Positions 25,211 through 35,243 are shown, numbered from the stretch's first letter. The stretch is DNA of 64,000 nucleotides from Bin55 sp963667455 (GCA_963667455.2 CAXXFR010000029.1:1-64000), one strand, 5' to 3'. A program made the numbers and translations. Notes: a model not told the origin generated them from the letters alone.

Positions 25211-25885
25211 TCATCCCGAGACATGATTCTCAAAGAATGCAAGAGTCCGTTGCTGGGCGAGCGATGCCGATTGTGCATCGAACGAATCGCGGTGATCGCA
25301 ATTGAAGCCATGGTCTGCTGGATAGGTGTAGATTTCCGAATCCGGGTTGGCCTTGCGAATGGATTCGACCTGATCCATCGGAATCATCGAGTCAAGCTCG
25401 CCAAAGTGCATCATGACCGGGCAACTGAGAGTCTTGTCAAGTTCGTTGGCAATGCCTCCCCCGTAGTAGACCACCGAAGCAGCCAATCCTCTTAGACTGC
25501 ATGCACTGACCCAGCTGAGCAATCCACCCCAGCAATATCCAACCGTGCCAACCGAGCCATACTTTCCAATCTCTTCTACTGCCGATTGAAGATCCATCAA
25601 TACATGCTCGCGAGACGATTCGTTGAACGCCAATCGAAAACCCTCAGCGATGTCCTTTTCCTCGTAACCGAGCTCAACGTCCCGTACATTCCGATCGAAC
25701 AACTGGGGAGCGATGGCTGCGTATCCGCTCTCCGCAAATCCGTCAACGACATTCCGAACGTGCTGATTGACCCCGAAGATTTCCTGAATCACAACAATCG
25801 AACCCCGAGGCTCGCTTGATGGCAACGCTTCGTAGGCACCCACCGTGTGACCGTCGACTGCACGTAGTTGTCTCTTGTTCCCCAC
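25211..25885 (-). CDS. Dienelactone hydrolase family protein
   Basis: The 224-residue alpha/beta hydrolase has the Cys-His-Asp triad of this family: Cys118 in VGYCWGG, Asp165 in GELDSMIP, and His192 in PADHGFN. VVIQEIFGVNQHVRN near residue 33 is also typical. Family members open dienelactones in chlorocatechol breakdown, but many housekeeping paralogues act on unknown esters, and no aromatic catabolism genes are nearby. The start is GTG 25885. It is divergent from phoB. Confidence 0.88.
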   Translation of the reverse strand: MGNKRQLRAVDGHTVGAYEALPSSEPRGSIVVIQEIFGVNQHVRNVVDGFAESGYAAIAPQLFDRNVRDVELGYEEKDIAEGFRLAFNESSREHVLMDLQSAVEEIGKYGSVGTVGYCWGGLLSWVSACSLRGLAASVVYYGGGIANELDKTLSCPVMMHFGELDSMIPMDQVESIRKANPDSEIYTYPADHGFNCDHRDSFDAQSASLAQQRTLAFFENHVSG

Positions 25886-26027
25886 TGTTCACTTCTCCAA
25901 CTAAATCGGATTCAAACTCATTGTAGGAATCGCCAGATCACAGCACAGCCCACAAAGGATCCTCTTCCTTAACAGAATGTTCATGTTTATAGTTGTAATT
26001 GTTAGTGTTCATTGAAGGAGCAATTCA

Positions 26028-26726
26028 ATGTCGGCGAATTCGATTCTTGTCGTTGAAGACGAACCTGACATACTCGAGCTGTTGCGCTTCACGTTGAGCC
26101 GGCAAGGATTCGACATCAGGACTGCAACCAACGCCGAGAGCGCTTTGAGAATGTTCGACGGACCTCTACCCGCTCTAGCGATCATCGACTGGATGTTGCC
26201 AGGCATGAGTGGACTGGAACTCGCGAAACGAATTCGCCGCGATTCCGCAACGCGAGATATCCCAATCATCATTCTTACAGCCAGAAGCGGAGAAGCAGAC
26301 AAACTGCAAGGATTCGACTATGGCGCTGACGACTACATCACGAAGCCGTTCTCTCCACGTGAGCTAGTGGCGCGAATTCGAGCGCTCTTGCGTCGCGTTG
26401 GCAATATCGACGATGGCAGGTTGACCGTCAGGGGGATCGAGATGGACACCGTTGCTCATGCTGTGTCCATTGGCGGCAAGGCCGTCCACCTTCGTCCCAC
26501 CGAATACAAGCTGCTGGAACTAATGATGTGCAATCCGAATAGGGCTTATCGTCGCGGTGAACTGTTGGACAAGGTCTGGGGTAGAGACATCTATGTTGAC
26601 GAACGGGTTGTGGACGTGCACGTCGTTCGATTGCGCAGTGCATTGAAACCGCACAACAAGCACGAAGTCATCAAGACGGTTCGCGGAGTCGGCTATCGGC
26701 TGGAATCCACTAGTCCCGCTTCGTGA
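26028..26726 (+). CDS. phoB: Phosphate regulon response regulator PhoB
   Basis: The 232-residue OmpR/PhoB-type regulator has a receiver domain (acidic pocket VVEDEPD, phospho-acceptor Asp54 in IIDWMLPG, Lys in TKPFSPREL) and a winged-helix DNA-binding domain (about residues 130-228, ending VRGVGYRLE). It is phosphorylated by PhoR in low phosphate and activates the pst genes. AAGGAG lies 8 bp before ATG 26028. The upstream AT-rich stretch holds TATAGT at 25988-25993, but I could not recognise a reliable Pho box. Confidence 0.95.
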   Translation: MSANSILVVEDEPDILELLRFTLSRQGFDIRTATNAESALRMFDGPLPALAIIDWMLPGMSGLELAKRIRRDSATRDIPIIILTARSGEADKLQGFDYGADDYITKPFSPRELVARIRALLRRVGNIDDGRLTVRGIEMDTVAHAVSIGGKAVHLRPTEYKLLELMMCNPNRAYRRGELLDKVWGRDIYVDERVVDVHVVRLRSALKPHNKHEVIKTVRGVGYRLESTSPAS

Positions 26727-28018
26727 GACTAACTTCTCCAATTGTGCTGCTCAGTGCAATTGCAGTCTTGCTCTTCGCAGGTTGGTTCTTCGGAATCTGG
26801 AACTGGATGGCAGCTGCTGCCGTGGCGGTTCTAGCCGTTGCCTACTTGGTTGCGCACTTGGAGTCCTCAAGATTTCAAACATGGGGCCGTCGTCCACTTC
26901 AAGAGCCCACTCGAACCATGGGAACGTTGTTCCCATCAGCCAAGGAAATGCACGCAACGATTCAAAGGTCGCGAGACCGCAATCGACGCTTGGCCGATCT
27001 TGCTCGAAAGTATCGCGATACTTCGAATTCCATCCCCGATGCATGGATTGTTCTGAACCAAGACATGGTTATTGAAGCGGTGAACCATGCAGCAACCCCA
27101 TTACTGGGACTAACTCAATCTGATGTCGGATCCGTGATCACGACCTTAGTCCGCCACCCCGAAGTAAAGCGACTGCTGTCATTAGACGACGACCTGAACA
27201 TCGTCGAAATCCCTTCTCCCGGCGCCGATGAGACGCAATTGGAGCTGAGGCTAATTCGCATTGATTCGGGCCAGAACATGCTGATCGCTAGAGACGTAAC
27301 CGAGTTGAATCGGCTGTTGTCCATGCGGCAGGACTTCGTTGCAAATGTCTCCCATGAACTTCGTTCTCCACTGACGGTTTTGATCGGCTACATCGAGTCC
27401 GCTAGCGCCGATAGTCTGGATCTCGAGACTCTGATGGACATCGTCCGTCGTCTGGACGCACCTGCTCAGCGATTGAAATCACTTGTCGACGATCTTCTCT
27501 TGCTCACACGTTTGGAATCGTCGCCTGAACCTGAAGAGGAAGATCTGGCCGTCATCGACGGTGCCAATCTGATCACGGGAGTTGTGGGAGAAGCCGAAAC
27601 GCTTAAAAAGAAAAACCACACTATCCGGCTCGAGTTGCAGGAAAACCTCTTGGTGCATGCTGTCGGCAACGAGCTGCACAGCGTCTTCATGAACCTTGTG
27701 ACCAACGCGATACGCTACAGCCCGAACGGTGGATCCATTCATATCCGTTGGTATCGAGATGCCAATCTAGCTCGTTTTGAGCTCAGCGACGAGGGAGTGG
27801 GGATTGCAGCCGAACACATTCCCAGACTGACAGAACGGTTTTACCGTGTCGATGCCAATGGCCTTCGAGCCAAGGGAGGAACCGGATTGGGACTCGCGAT
27901 CGTGAAGCATGTCTTGCGCCGGCACCGCTCCCAACTCGATATAGAGAGCAGACCAGGAAGGGGTAGCAAGTTTTCGTTTAATCTTGAAATTCTCAACGAG
28001 AGAGAAGTCACTATATGA
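26723..28018 (+). CDS. phoR: Phosphate regulon sensor kinase PhoR
   Basis: The 431-residue membrane histidine kinase starts at GTG 26723, overlapping the phoB stop by 4 bp. It has two close membrane helices (about residues 5-47), a PAS domain (about 105-200), a HisKA box with His in VANVSHELRSPL, and a HATPase domain (N box VTNAIRYSPNGG, G boxes DEGVGIA and GGTGLGLAIVKH). It senses phosphate status through PstSCAB and PhoU rather than binding phosphate itself. Confidence 0.95.
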   Translation: MRLTSPIVLLSAIAVLLFAGWFFGIWNWMAAAAVAVLAVAYLVAHLESSRFQTWGRRPLQEPTRTMGTLFPSAKEMHATIQRSRDRNRRLADLARKYRDTSNSIPDAWIVLNQDMVIEAVNHAATPLLGLTQSDVGSVITTLVRHPEVKRLLSLDDDLNIVEIPSPGADETQLELRLIRIDSGQNMLIARDVTELNRLLSMRQDFVANVSHELRSPLTVLIGYIESASADSLDLETLMDIVRRLDAPAQRLKSLVDDLLLLTRLESSPEPEEEDLAVIDGANLITGVVGEAETLKKKNHTIRLELQENLLVHAVGNELHSVFMNLVTNAIRYSPNGGSIHIRWYRDANLARFELSDEGVGIAAEHIPRLTERFYRVDANGLRAKGGTGLGLAIVKHVLRRHRSQLDIESRPGRGSKFSFNLEILNEREVTI

Positions 28019-28983
28019 CGCAATTGCTTGCGCGCTTGGGAACAGTGCTTGGAGCGCTTCTGGCATTCGCAATGCCTCTGAATGCTGAGAGCGAAGATGA
28101 ACTGCCTGACTACGAACGCGTGAGCGGCGTATCGGGAAGCTTGTCCAGCATTGGGTCCGACACGCTGGCAAACCTTATGACGCTTTGGACTGAAGCGTTT
28201 GAAAAGGAATATCCCAACGTTCAAATTCAGGTTCAAGCGGCAGGATCATCGACTGCGCCTCCAGCCTTGACGGAAGGTGTTGCCAATTTCGGTCCGATGA
28301 GCCGAAAAATGAAGGATAAAGAGATTGAGTCCTTCGAGACTAGATTCGGATACAAACCGCTGGCAGTACGTGTGGCAATCGATGCACTAGCGGTATTCGT
28401 CAACAAGGACAACCCGATCGAGTCTCTGACCGTCGAGCAAGTAGACGCCATCTTCTCCACCACGCGACGTTGCGGTTATGCCAACGACATTCAGACTTGG
28501 GGAGACCTGGGGTTAGAAGGTTCTTGGGCTCGACGTCCCATTCAGCTGTTTGGCAGAAACTCAGTGTCCGGAACCTATGGCTACTTCAAACAATCTGCAT
28601 TGTGCTCCGGAGACTTCAAGAATTCCGTGAATGAACAGCCGGGTTCCGCTTCCGTAGTTCAGGCGATCACAGCATCCCTCAACGCAATCGGTTATTCCGG
28701 ATTTGGGTACGTTACTTCTGGAGTTCGATCCGTGCCGATCGCCGAGGTCGAAGGCGACGAACCAATTGCCGCACTCAGCGAGACAGCTTCCGATGGATCC
28801 TATCCGTTCGCCCGATACCTCTACATCTATGTAAACAAGAGACCCGATACACCTCTTCCTCCTCTGGAGAGGGAGTTTCTCAAGCTTGTGTTGTCGAAAA
28901 CGGGCCAGGAAGTTGTCGATAAAGACGGCTATGTTCCGTTATCGACTCGAGTTATCGAACGTGAATTGAAGAGAATCGAATAG
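28015..28983 (+). CDS. pstS: Phosphate ABC transporter substrate-binding protein
   Basis: The 322-residue periplasmic binding protein has a signal peptide ending near AMPLNAES (about residue 24). Phosphate-contact segments are visible: GSDTLANLM, AAGSSTAPPAL, GPMSRKMKDKE and GRNSVSGTYGYF. The ATG overlaps the phoR stop (ATGA), placing it firmly in the phoBR operon, an arrangement different from E. coli where pstS leads its own operon. Confidence 0.94.
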   Translation: MTQLLARLGTVLGALLAFAMPLNAESEDELPDYERVSGVSGSLSSIGSDTLANLMTLWTEAFEKEYPNVQIQVQAAGSSTAPPALTEGVANFGPMSRKMKDKEIESFETRFGYKPLAVRVAIDALAVFVNKDNPIESLTVEQVDAIFSTTRRCGYANDIQTWGDLGLEGSWARRPIQLFGRNSVSGTYGYFKQSALCSGDFKNSVNEQPGSASVVQAITASLNAIGYSGFGYVTSGVRSVPIAEVEGDEPIAALSETASDGSYPFARYLYIYVNKRPDTPLPPLEREFLKLVLSKTGQEVVDKDGYVPLSTRVIERELKRIE

Positions 28984-28999
28984 TTAGGGTCTTCCCATA

Positions 29000-31201
29000 T
29001 TGACCACTTCCGACCCTCAGAGGCTACCTCCTCTCTCTCCAAAGCGTTCGCTGGTCAACTCCGTGACCCGTGGAGTCGTGGCGGCCGGAGGAGTCGCCGT
29101 GATCTGTGCCATTGCACTGATCATGGGCTACCTTGTTTGGGTCGTTGTACCAATGCTGATGCCTGCATCCATTCAACACTTGCAGAGCAATGCGTTCGAC
29201 GTCGAAGATGTACTCAACGTTTCATCGCACGACACCTTTGAATCTATCGAATTCATTCGGTCGAACGGCACAGTCGAATTCCGAGACTCGGAGTCGCTTG
29301 AAGTCCTCAAGCAAACGGAAATCTCTCCCGATCCATTCTTGTCGGTCAAGCATGTTTTTCCCAATGAGGACATGTTCGTCGCGCTTACCGACAAACAGGA
29401 ATTGCTCTTTTTCTCCCTCACGCACCGGGTACGGTTTGACGGAGATGTGCGAAGTGTCGAGAACGATTCAGAGGTTTTGTTCGAGGGATCGACCGTTGCA
29501 TTGGAAGACAGCGAGGACTACGACGTCTATCGAGAGGACACCCGACTATTGGTTGCATCCTTGTTGCCCAACGGTGAGATCAAGGTTTTCGAGTTTGACG
29601 ACATCGACAACAACTTTGAGCTTGAAGACCCTAGAGAGGCTACGGTCAGCACGTGGGGAGAAACTCCGCGGGAAACGGAAATCTTGTTGGGACCCAGGGG
29701 GCGCTGGTTGTACCAATTTGATTCCTCAACAGGCGAATATCGTCTAGTCAACACGGCTTCCATTCGAAGAGTGCGAGTCGAAGCTGAGGGTTCGTTTAGC
29801 TCCAATAGAAATCGATTCGCGCACGTTACTCCTGTGTTGGGCCGTTACTCGTTGCTTGTAGCGGACGACTCGGGCGGTCTTCGACACTGGTCGCTGGGTC
29901 CAAGTGCTAACGGCACCGACTTTCAGTTGATTCGGGAGTTTTCCTATCGCAGTCCAATCAAGAAGGTGATCACTGAAAACCGACGCAAGGGTTTTCTCGC
30001 GGTTGATCAAGCTGGCACGGGGCACTTGGGCTACACAACTTCAAGCCGAACGCTCACTTCAATCTCGATGGGGAATGTTCCTCGCCTCATCGCCTTCTCG
30101 CCACGGGCGGACCGGCTCGTCTCAGTAGGCGAAACCACAGACGTCTACAAGGTATCGAACAAGCATCCTGAAGTCTCTTGGGGAGCGTTTTGGGGAAGAG
30201 TGTGGTTTGAAGGCTATGGAGAGCCCGAACACACCTGGCAGAGCTCATCGGCTGACACCGACTTCGAACCGAAGTTCTCCCTCGTCCCACTGCTGTTTGG
30301 AACCATCAAGGCCGCTTTCTACACGATGTTGTTCGCCACCCCGCTGGCAATCATGGGAGCGATCTACACCGCAATGTTCATGTCGCCAGCCATGCGGAGA
30401 TGGATCAAACCAGGCATCGAAATCATGGCGGCACTGCCCACCGTGATCCTCGGCTTTCTGGCCGGACTCTGGCTCGCGCCCATAGTCGAGTCCCACCTCA
30501 CTTCCGTCTTTCTAGTGGTGTTCGTGCTACCCATCGGAGTGTTGATTTGTGCGTTTCTGACCACATTGCTGCCAAACCGTGTATCGGGTCGGTTCGACGG
30601 GTGGTTTGCAGCTCTTTCCGTTCCGATTCTGGTGGTTCTCGCCTACTTCATATTCGCGAACGATGCGGCCATCTCCCATTTCTTCTTCGGCATGGATGCC
30701 AAGACCTGGCTCTATGAAGAAGCAGGTGTCGACTACGACCAAAGAAACGCGTTGGTCATAGGAATTGCCATGGGACTAGCGGTAATTCCCGTGATCTTCT
30801 CGATATCTGAAGACGCGATCTATGGCGTTCCACAACACTTAGTCCGCGGCTCGCTCGCACTTGGTGCGACTCGGTGGCAAACCTTGGTTCGAGTCGTGCT
30901 TCTCACCGCTAGCCCGGGGATTTTCTCGGCAGTGATGATCGGACTTGGACGAGCGGTTGGAGAGACCATGATTGTGCTCATGGCTACCGGAAACACACCC
31001 ATCATGGATGTGAACATTTTTGAAGGTATGCGCACGTTCGCCGCAAACATTGCTGTGGAGATGCCCGAGTCCGAAGTCGGGTCGACGCATTTTCGAATCC
31101 TGTTCCTAACGGCATTCGTTCTGTTCGTGCTGACTTTTGCTCTCAACACCATCGCAGAGGTGGTTCGTCAAAAATTGAGAAAGCGCTATGGCAACCTCTG
31201 A
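29000..31201 (+). CDS. pstC: Phosphate ABC transporter permease PstC, with large periplasmic insertion
   Basis: The 733-residue protein is far longer than E. coli PstC (about 319). After a first membrane helix (about residues 28-52) comes a large soluble region (about 60-425) with beta-propeller-like character, followed by the permease domain with helices and the EAA-type coupling motif (VRGSLALGATRWQTL, about 617). Long PstC forms occur in some other gammaproteobacteria. The start is TTG 29000 with AGGG upstream; no closer alternative exists in frame. It overlaps pstA by 14 bp. Confidence 0.92.
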   Translation: MTTSDPQRLPPLSPKRSLVNSVTRGVVAAGGVAVICAIALIMGYLVWVVVPMLMPASIQHLQSNAFDVEDVLNVSSHDTFESIEFIRSNGTVEFRDSESLEVLKQTEISPDPFLSVKHVFPNEDMFVALTDKQELLFFSLTHRVRFDGDVRSVENDSEVLFEGSTVALEDSEDYDVYREDTRLLVASLLPNGEIKVFEFDDIDNNFELEDPREATVSTWGETPRETEILLGPRGRWLYQFDSSTGEYRLVNTASIRRVRVEAEGSFSSNRNRFAHVTPVLGRYSLLVADDSGGLRHWSLGPSANGTDFQLIREFSYRSPIKKVITENRRKGFLAVDQAGTGHLGYTTSSRTLTSISMGNVPRLIAFSPRADRLVSVGETTDVYKVSNKHPEVSWGAFWGRVWFEGYGEPEHTWQSSSADTDFEPKFSLVPLLFGTIKAAFYTMLFATPLAIMGAIYTAMFMSPAMRRWIKPGIEIMAALPTVILGFLAGLWLAPIVESHLTSVFLVVFVLPIGVLICAFLTTLLPNRVSGRFDGWFAALSVPILVVLAYFIFANDAAISHFFFGMDAKTWLYEEAGVDYDQRNALVIGIAMGLAVIPVIFSISEDAIYGVPQHLVRGSLALGATRWQTLVRVVLLTASPGIFSAVMIGLGRAVGETMIVLMATGNTPIMDVNIFEGMRTFAANIAVEMPESEVGSTHFRILFLTAFVLFVLTFALNTIAEVVRQKLRKRYGNL

Positions 31202-32888
31202 GCCACCGAACGACCACAGCCAATGGCTACGTCCTCAGCGACTCTCAATAGGTCGCTGGTGGAAATCCGGAGAACCATTGATTTGGTTGAACGCAACCGC
31301 TGTCGCTGTCTGCATCGTCGCTGTCTTGGGCCTTTTGGGTCTCATCGCGGTGAAGGGGCTTGCCCATTTCTGGCCCTCGGACGTCTTGACCATCGAATAC
31401 GACCGAGGTTTTGACCAGACAAAAGTTGCGGGTGAGGTTGTCCAACGAGAGTCAATCAGCCGTGGCCGATTTCTCGAGGCCTATCCCGACAAGTCCGACA
31501 TTGAAGGCGCCACGGTTGCGCGATGGATGGTCAAGTCCGGCAACCGCCGAGTGAATGCCCCCGATTTTCGATGGATTTTTGAACACGACATCCTGAGTCT
31601 TGAGAGAGAAGACGAGATCGTGGTCTTCGAGCGCGCCGAGTGGGGTAACGCATACGGGACTCTCGCTACCATCAACGAAACTGGTAAGCCAGCTATTACC
31701 GAGTCTCTGTGGGACGAGCTACAAGCTCGAATCAAACGCACCAACCAGCTACGTCGGCAAGCCGAGAAAATCCAAAACCGATTCATCGAACGCATCAACC
31801 ATCAGTTTGAGAAGTTGAGACTGCAGGAACGCAGGCGTGCCCTAAAGGGCAACTACGACATTGCGGATTTGAATGCGCAACGAGAAGAACTTAACGACCG
31901 TTACATCCACCAAGAAGGCAGACTCCGAGAAGTTCAATCGGAAATGGAACGCGATAGCGTGGAGGTGCGAATCGCCGATGGGCGGATCACAACCATTCAA
32001 CTGAGCGACATCATTCGAGCGTGGCAACCGAATTCCATGTCCTATCTCGAGAAGTTCGGCCACTGGACTGCCAGCATGTGGATCTTCCTTTCCGAGGACT
32101 CACGAGAGGCCAACACCGAGGGAGGCGTCTTTCCCGCCCTCTTCGGAACGGTGCTCATGGTGCTGTTGATGTCGGTAATGGTTACTCCATTCGGTGTGGT
32201 CGCGGCGCTGTACCTGCGCGAGTACGCTAAGCAGGGACCATTCGTTCAGTTGATCCGAATTGCGGTGAACAACCTCGCCGGGGTGCCGTCCATCGTCTAC
32301 GGCGTATTCGGGTTGGGATTTTTTGTTTACTTGATTGGGGGTTCGATCGACGACTTGTTCTTCAAGGCTGCACAACCCGCTCCGACATTTGGCACTCCTG
32401 GGTTGATCTGGGCTTCTCTGACACTAGCATTGCTGACCGTACCAGTCGTCATCGTTTCGACCGAGGAAGGATTGACTCGAATTCCCGCAGCACTACGAGA
32501 AGGAAGTCTCGCGCTTGGCGCAACCAAAGCGGAAACGATGTTCAAGGTCATCCTGCCGATGGCAAGCCCCTCGATTCTGACCGGAATCATTCTTGCAATC
32601 GCTCGCGCGGCAGGAGAAGTCGCGCCTCTCATGCTAGTTGGTGTGGTAAAGCTGGCTCCCACGTTGCCTATCGACGGCAACTTCCCGTTTCTGCACCTGG
32701 ACCGCAAGTTCATGCATCTTGGCTTTCACATCTACGATGTTGGATTCCAAAGCCCCAACGTAGATGCTGCACGACCACTTGTGTTTGCTACGGCATTGCT
32801 GCTGGTGGTGATCATTGTCGGCCTCAATCTATCTGCCATAACGCTGCGCAATCGTCTTGAAGCGCGCTATCGAGGAGTGTTGCTGTAA
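31188..32888 (+). CDS. pstA: Phosphate ABC transporter permease PstA, with N-terminal extension
   Basis: The 566-residue permease is again about twice the E. coli length. One helix at about residues 30-55 is followed by a periplasmic region with a coiled coil (about 185-265), then the permease domain with six helices (about 310-560) and the coupling loop LREGSLALGATKAETM. The two extended permeases probably face each other outside the membrane. The stop overlaps the pstB start (TAATG). Confidence 0.93.
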   Translation: MATSEPPNDHSQWLRPQRLSIGRWWKSGEPLIWLNATAVAVCIVAVLGLLGLIAVKGLAHFWPSDVLTIEYDRGFDQTKVAGEVVQRESISRGRFLEAYPDKSDIEGATVARWMVKSGNRRVNAPDFRWIFEHDILSLEREDEIVVFERAEWGNAYGTLATINETGKPAITESLWDELQARIKRTNQLRRQAEKIQNRFIERINHQFEKLRLQERRRALKGNYDIADLNAQREELNDRYIHQEGRLREVQSEMERDSVEVRIADGRITTIQLSDIIRAWQPNSMSYLEKFGHWTASMWIFLSEDSREANTEGGVFPALFGTVLMVLLMSVMVTPFGVVAALYLREYAKQGPFVQLIRIAVNNLAGVPSIVYGVFGLGFFVYLIGGSIDDLFFKAAQPAPTFGTPGLIWASLTLALLTVPVVIVSTEEGLTRIPAALREGSLALGATKAETMFKVILPMASPSILTGIILAIARAAGEVAPLMLVGVVKLAPTLPIDGNFPFLHLDRKFMHLGFHIYDVGFQSPNVDAARPLVFATALLLVVIIVGLNLSAITLRNRLEARYRGVLL

Positions 32889-33745
32889 TGCGCGACGACA
32901 ATTCAAGCCCACCGGACACTCAAGGAGTCAAACTCGATACGACGATCGTCGAGTCGACTGGCGAACCCAATCCAACCGATCTGCCCAGCTCGGACATTTG
33001 TCTCCAGGTCAAGGACCTTTGTCTGCACTATGGCGACAAGATGGCGTTGGACCACATCAACATGCGAATACCACGACGCAAGGTCACTGCACTCATCGGT
33101 CCATCAGGATGCGGAAAGTCCACTCTGATCCGTTGTTTTAATCGCATGAACGATCTAGTGGACGGAGTGAAGATTGGCGGAACCATCGAATTGGAGGGGC
33201 TGGACATTCATGATGCTGAAGTCGATGTTTCACAATTGCGCCGACGCGTGGGAATGGTGTTTCAGCAACCCAATCCGTTTCCCAAATCCGTCTACGAAAA
33301 CGTAGCTTATGGTCTGCGACTCACCGAAAAAATCCCAAAATCAGAGCTCGACGATCGGGTGGAATGGGCACTCAAGAGCGCAGCACTGTGGGACGAGGTC
33401 AACGACAGGTTGAACGACACCGCATTGGGATTGTCTGGCGGTCAGCAACAACGGTTGGTCATCGCACGTGCCGTAGCAGTCCATCCAAATGTGCTCCTGC
33501 TCGACGAGCCTGCTTCGGCGCTGGATCCCATTTCAACCCTGAGAATCGAAGAGCTCATTGCCGAACTGAAGGCCGATTACACAATTGTGATCGTGACCCA
33601 CAACATGCAGCAGGCAGCTCGGGTGTCCGACTACACGAGTTTCTTGTATTTGGGCGAACTGATCGAGTTCGACAGCACGCTGACGATTTTCACCAATCCC
33701 TCGGAGCAACAGACCGAAGACTACATAACAGGACGATACGGCTAG
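32888..33745 (+). CDS. pstB: Phosphate ABC transporter ATPase
   Basis: The 285-residue ATPase powers PstCA. It has Walker A GPSGCGKST, the Q loop FQQPNPFP, signature LSGGQQQRL, Walker B VLLLDEPASALD, and the H loop VTHNMQQAARVSD. The N-terminus carries about 30 extra low-complexity residues before LCLHYG. It is followed 19 bp later by phoU. Confidence 0.96.
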   Translation: MRDDNSSPPDTQGVKLDTTIVESTGEPNPTDLPSSDICLQVKDLCLHYGDKMALDHINMRIPRRKVTALIGPSGCGKSTLIRCFNRMNDLVDGVKIGGTIELEGLDIHDAEVDVSQLRRRVGMVFQQPNPFPKSVYENVAYGLRLTEKIPKSELDDRVEWALKSAALWDEVNDRLNDTALGLSGGQQQRLVIARAVAVHPNVLLLDEPASALDPISTLRIEELIAELKADYTIVIVTHNMQQAARVSDYTSFLYLGELIEFDSTLTIFTNPSEQQTEDYITGRYG

Positions 33746-33764
33746 AGGCTAGCCAACACAACTG

Positions 33765-34430
33765 ATGAAACACATTTCAAGCGAATACGACAAAGAACTG
33801 GAGTCTCTTCAGTCGCACTTGACAGCACTGGGGGGCTTGGCCGAACAGCAGTTGATGAATGCCATGAAGGCATTCGTCAATAGCGATTCAGCACTTGGCG
33901 AGCAAGTACGCGAAACCGAGCTCCACATCAACCACAATGCGATCGAATTGGACAGGGCGGTCACGAACGTAATTGCTAAGCGACAGCCGACAGCTCGGGA
34001 TCTTCGATTGATCATGAGCATCCTGAAGAACAGCACCGACATCGAGCGAATTGGCGACGAGTCGGAACGCATAGCCAAACTCTCGTCGCAAATGACGTCC
34101 TATGAGCCAAATCTCTCGTATCACGGCGACTTGACCGATCTTTTCTCGCGGGTGTCCGATGCCGTGAAACAAGCTCTCGATGTCTTTGCGCGGCTCGACG
34201 AGGTAACTGCCGTGGCGAGGATCGCCGCAGATCGAGAAATCGACGGCTACTACAACGCGGTCGTGCAAGCGGCCACGAACGAAATGACGAAGAACCAATC
34301 TGGTGTCAACGACTATCTCTCCGTCATATGGGTGGCTAGATCACTTGAACGCATTGGAGACCACGCCAAGAACATCTGCGAATCGGTCGTGTACGTGGAA
34401 AGTGGACATCCTTTCGTGCGCAATGTCTGA
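33765..34430 (+). CDS. phoU: Phosphate signalling protein PhoU
   Basis: The 221-residue, all-helical protein has two PhoU repeats, each a three-helix bundle with the metal-binding E(R)xxD motif (DIERIGDESERIA and LERIGDHAKNICE). It links Pst transport activity to PhoR and turns the regulon off in high phosphate. It is last in the operon. The short hairpin GAGTC-AGG-GACTC just downstream (about 34437-34449) may be a weak terminator toward the convergent SDR gene. Confidence 0.95.
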   Translation: MKHISSEYDKELESLQSHLTALGGLAEQQLMNAMKAFVNSDSALGEQVRETELHINHNAIELDRAVTNVIAKRQPTARDLRLIMSILKNSTDIERIGDESERIAKLSSQMTSYEPNLSYHGDLTDLFSRVSDAVKQALDVFARLDEVTAVARIAADREIDGYYNAVVQAATNEMTKNQSGVNDYLSVIWVARSLERIGDHAKNICESVVYVESGHPFVRNV

Positions 34431-34457
34431 AAACGGAGTCAGGGACTCTTTCCCGAC

Positions 34458-35243
34458 CTACCTTTTCACTAGTCCGGCTTGAGCCAGATGGCTGCCTCCG
34501 TCCATGATGAGGCACTCCCCCGTTACGACATCTGCACCTGAGATGAAGGCCACGATTCCCTGGGCAATCTGATCGGGTGTAGAAGCGACCCCCAATGGAG
34601 ACATCGCCTCCACCCTGCTCTTGGCAGCTGCGTAGCCTTCCTTGCCCAATCCCTGTTCGAGCCAATCACCTTGAATGAATCCAGGGCAAATGCAGTTCAC
34701 TCGAATTTCGGGTCCGAGACATCGCGCCAGCGACAAGGTCATGGTATTGAGAGCTCCCTTGGATGCAGCATATGCCACGGAGCTTCCGACTCCCATGACA
34801 CCAGCGACCGACGAGACGTTGACAATGCTTCCGCAACCTCCGCGCTTCATGGCCGGAACGACAGCGCGAGTCATTTGATACGGGCCAACGAGATTGACGC
34901 CGTAGATATCGAAGAAGTCCTGTTTGGAGAGTCCCTCCAAGTTCTGGTGGGGATTGAACTTGGTAGTACCGGCGTTGTTCACCAGAGCATCGATGCGCCC
35001 CCACTTTTCCAACGTTGCATCAGCCATGGCACGACATTGCGAATCATCAGCGACATCGGCTTGAAATACCAGCGTTTCCACACCCAACGACTCGCAGGCC
35101 TCTTGAGTTGCACGCGCGCCACTCTCATTTCGAGAGTAGTTGATGGTCACATGGCTCCCCAGTTCGGCGAGTTGTCGGGCACACGCCGCACCCACACCTG
35201 ACGAAGATCCCGTAACGATCGTGACCGAATTCTGCATTTCCAA
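34458..35243 (-). CDS. Short-chain dehydrogenase/reductase, FabG-like
   Basis: The 261-residue classical SDR has cofactor motif TGSSSGVGAA near the N-terminus, VNNAGTT (about residue 88), the catalytic Ser (IVNVSSVAGV), and Tyr/Lys in YAASKGAL. The C-terminus has GECLIMDGGS. TTG 35243 has AGGAG at 10 bp; ATG 35237 is also in frame but at poorer spacing. The substrate is unknown; the sequence resembles 3-oxoacyl-ACP reductase and glucose dehydrogenase relatives. It converges on phoU and is not part of the fab cluster. Confidence 0.88.
   Translation of the reverse strand: MEMQNSVTIVTGSSSGVGAACARQLAELGSHVTINYSRNESGARATQEACESLGVETLVFQADVADDSQCRAMADATLEKWGRIDALVNNAGTTKFNPHQNLEGLSKQDFFDIYGVNLVGPYQMTRAVVPAMKRGGCGSIVNVSSVAGVMGVGSSVAYAASKGALNTMTLSLARCLGPEIRVNCICPGFIQGDWLEQGLGKEGYAAAKSRVEAMSPLGVASTPDQIAQGIVAFISGADVVTGECLIMDGGSHLAQAGLVKR

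Noticed and set aside
25886..26027. Pho box upstream of phoB
   Set aside because: TGTTCAT and TGTTAGT occur 22 bp apart, but the match to the 7+4 bp repeat pattern is too loose to call.
34431..34457. Strong terminator after phoU
   Set aside because: Only a 5-bp hairpin with a short T stretch is present; too weak to list on its own.
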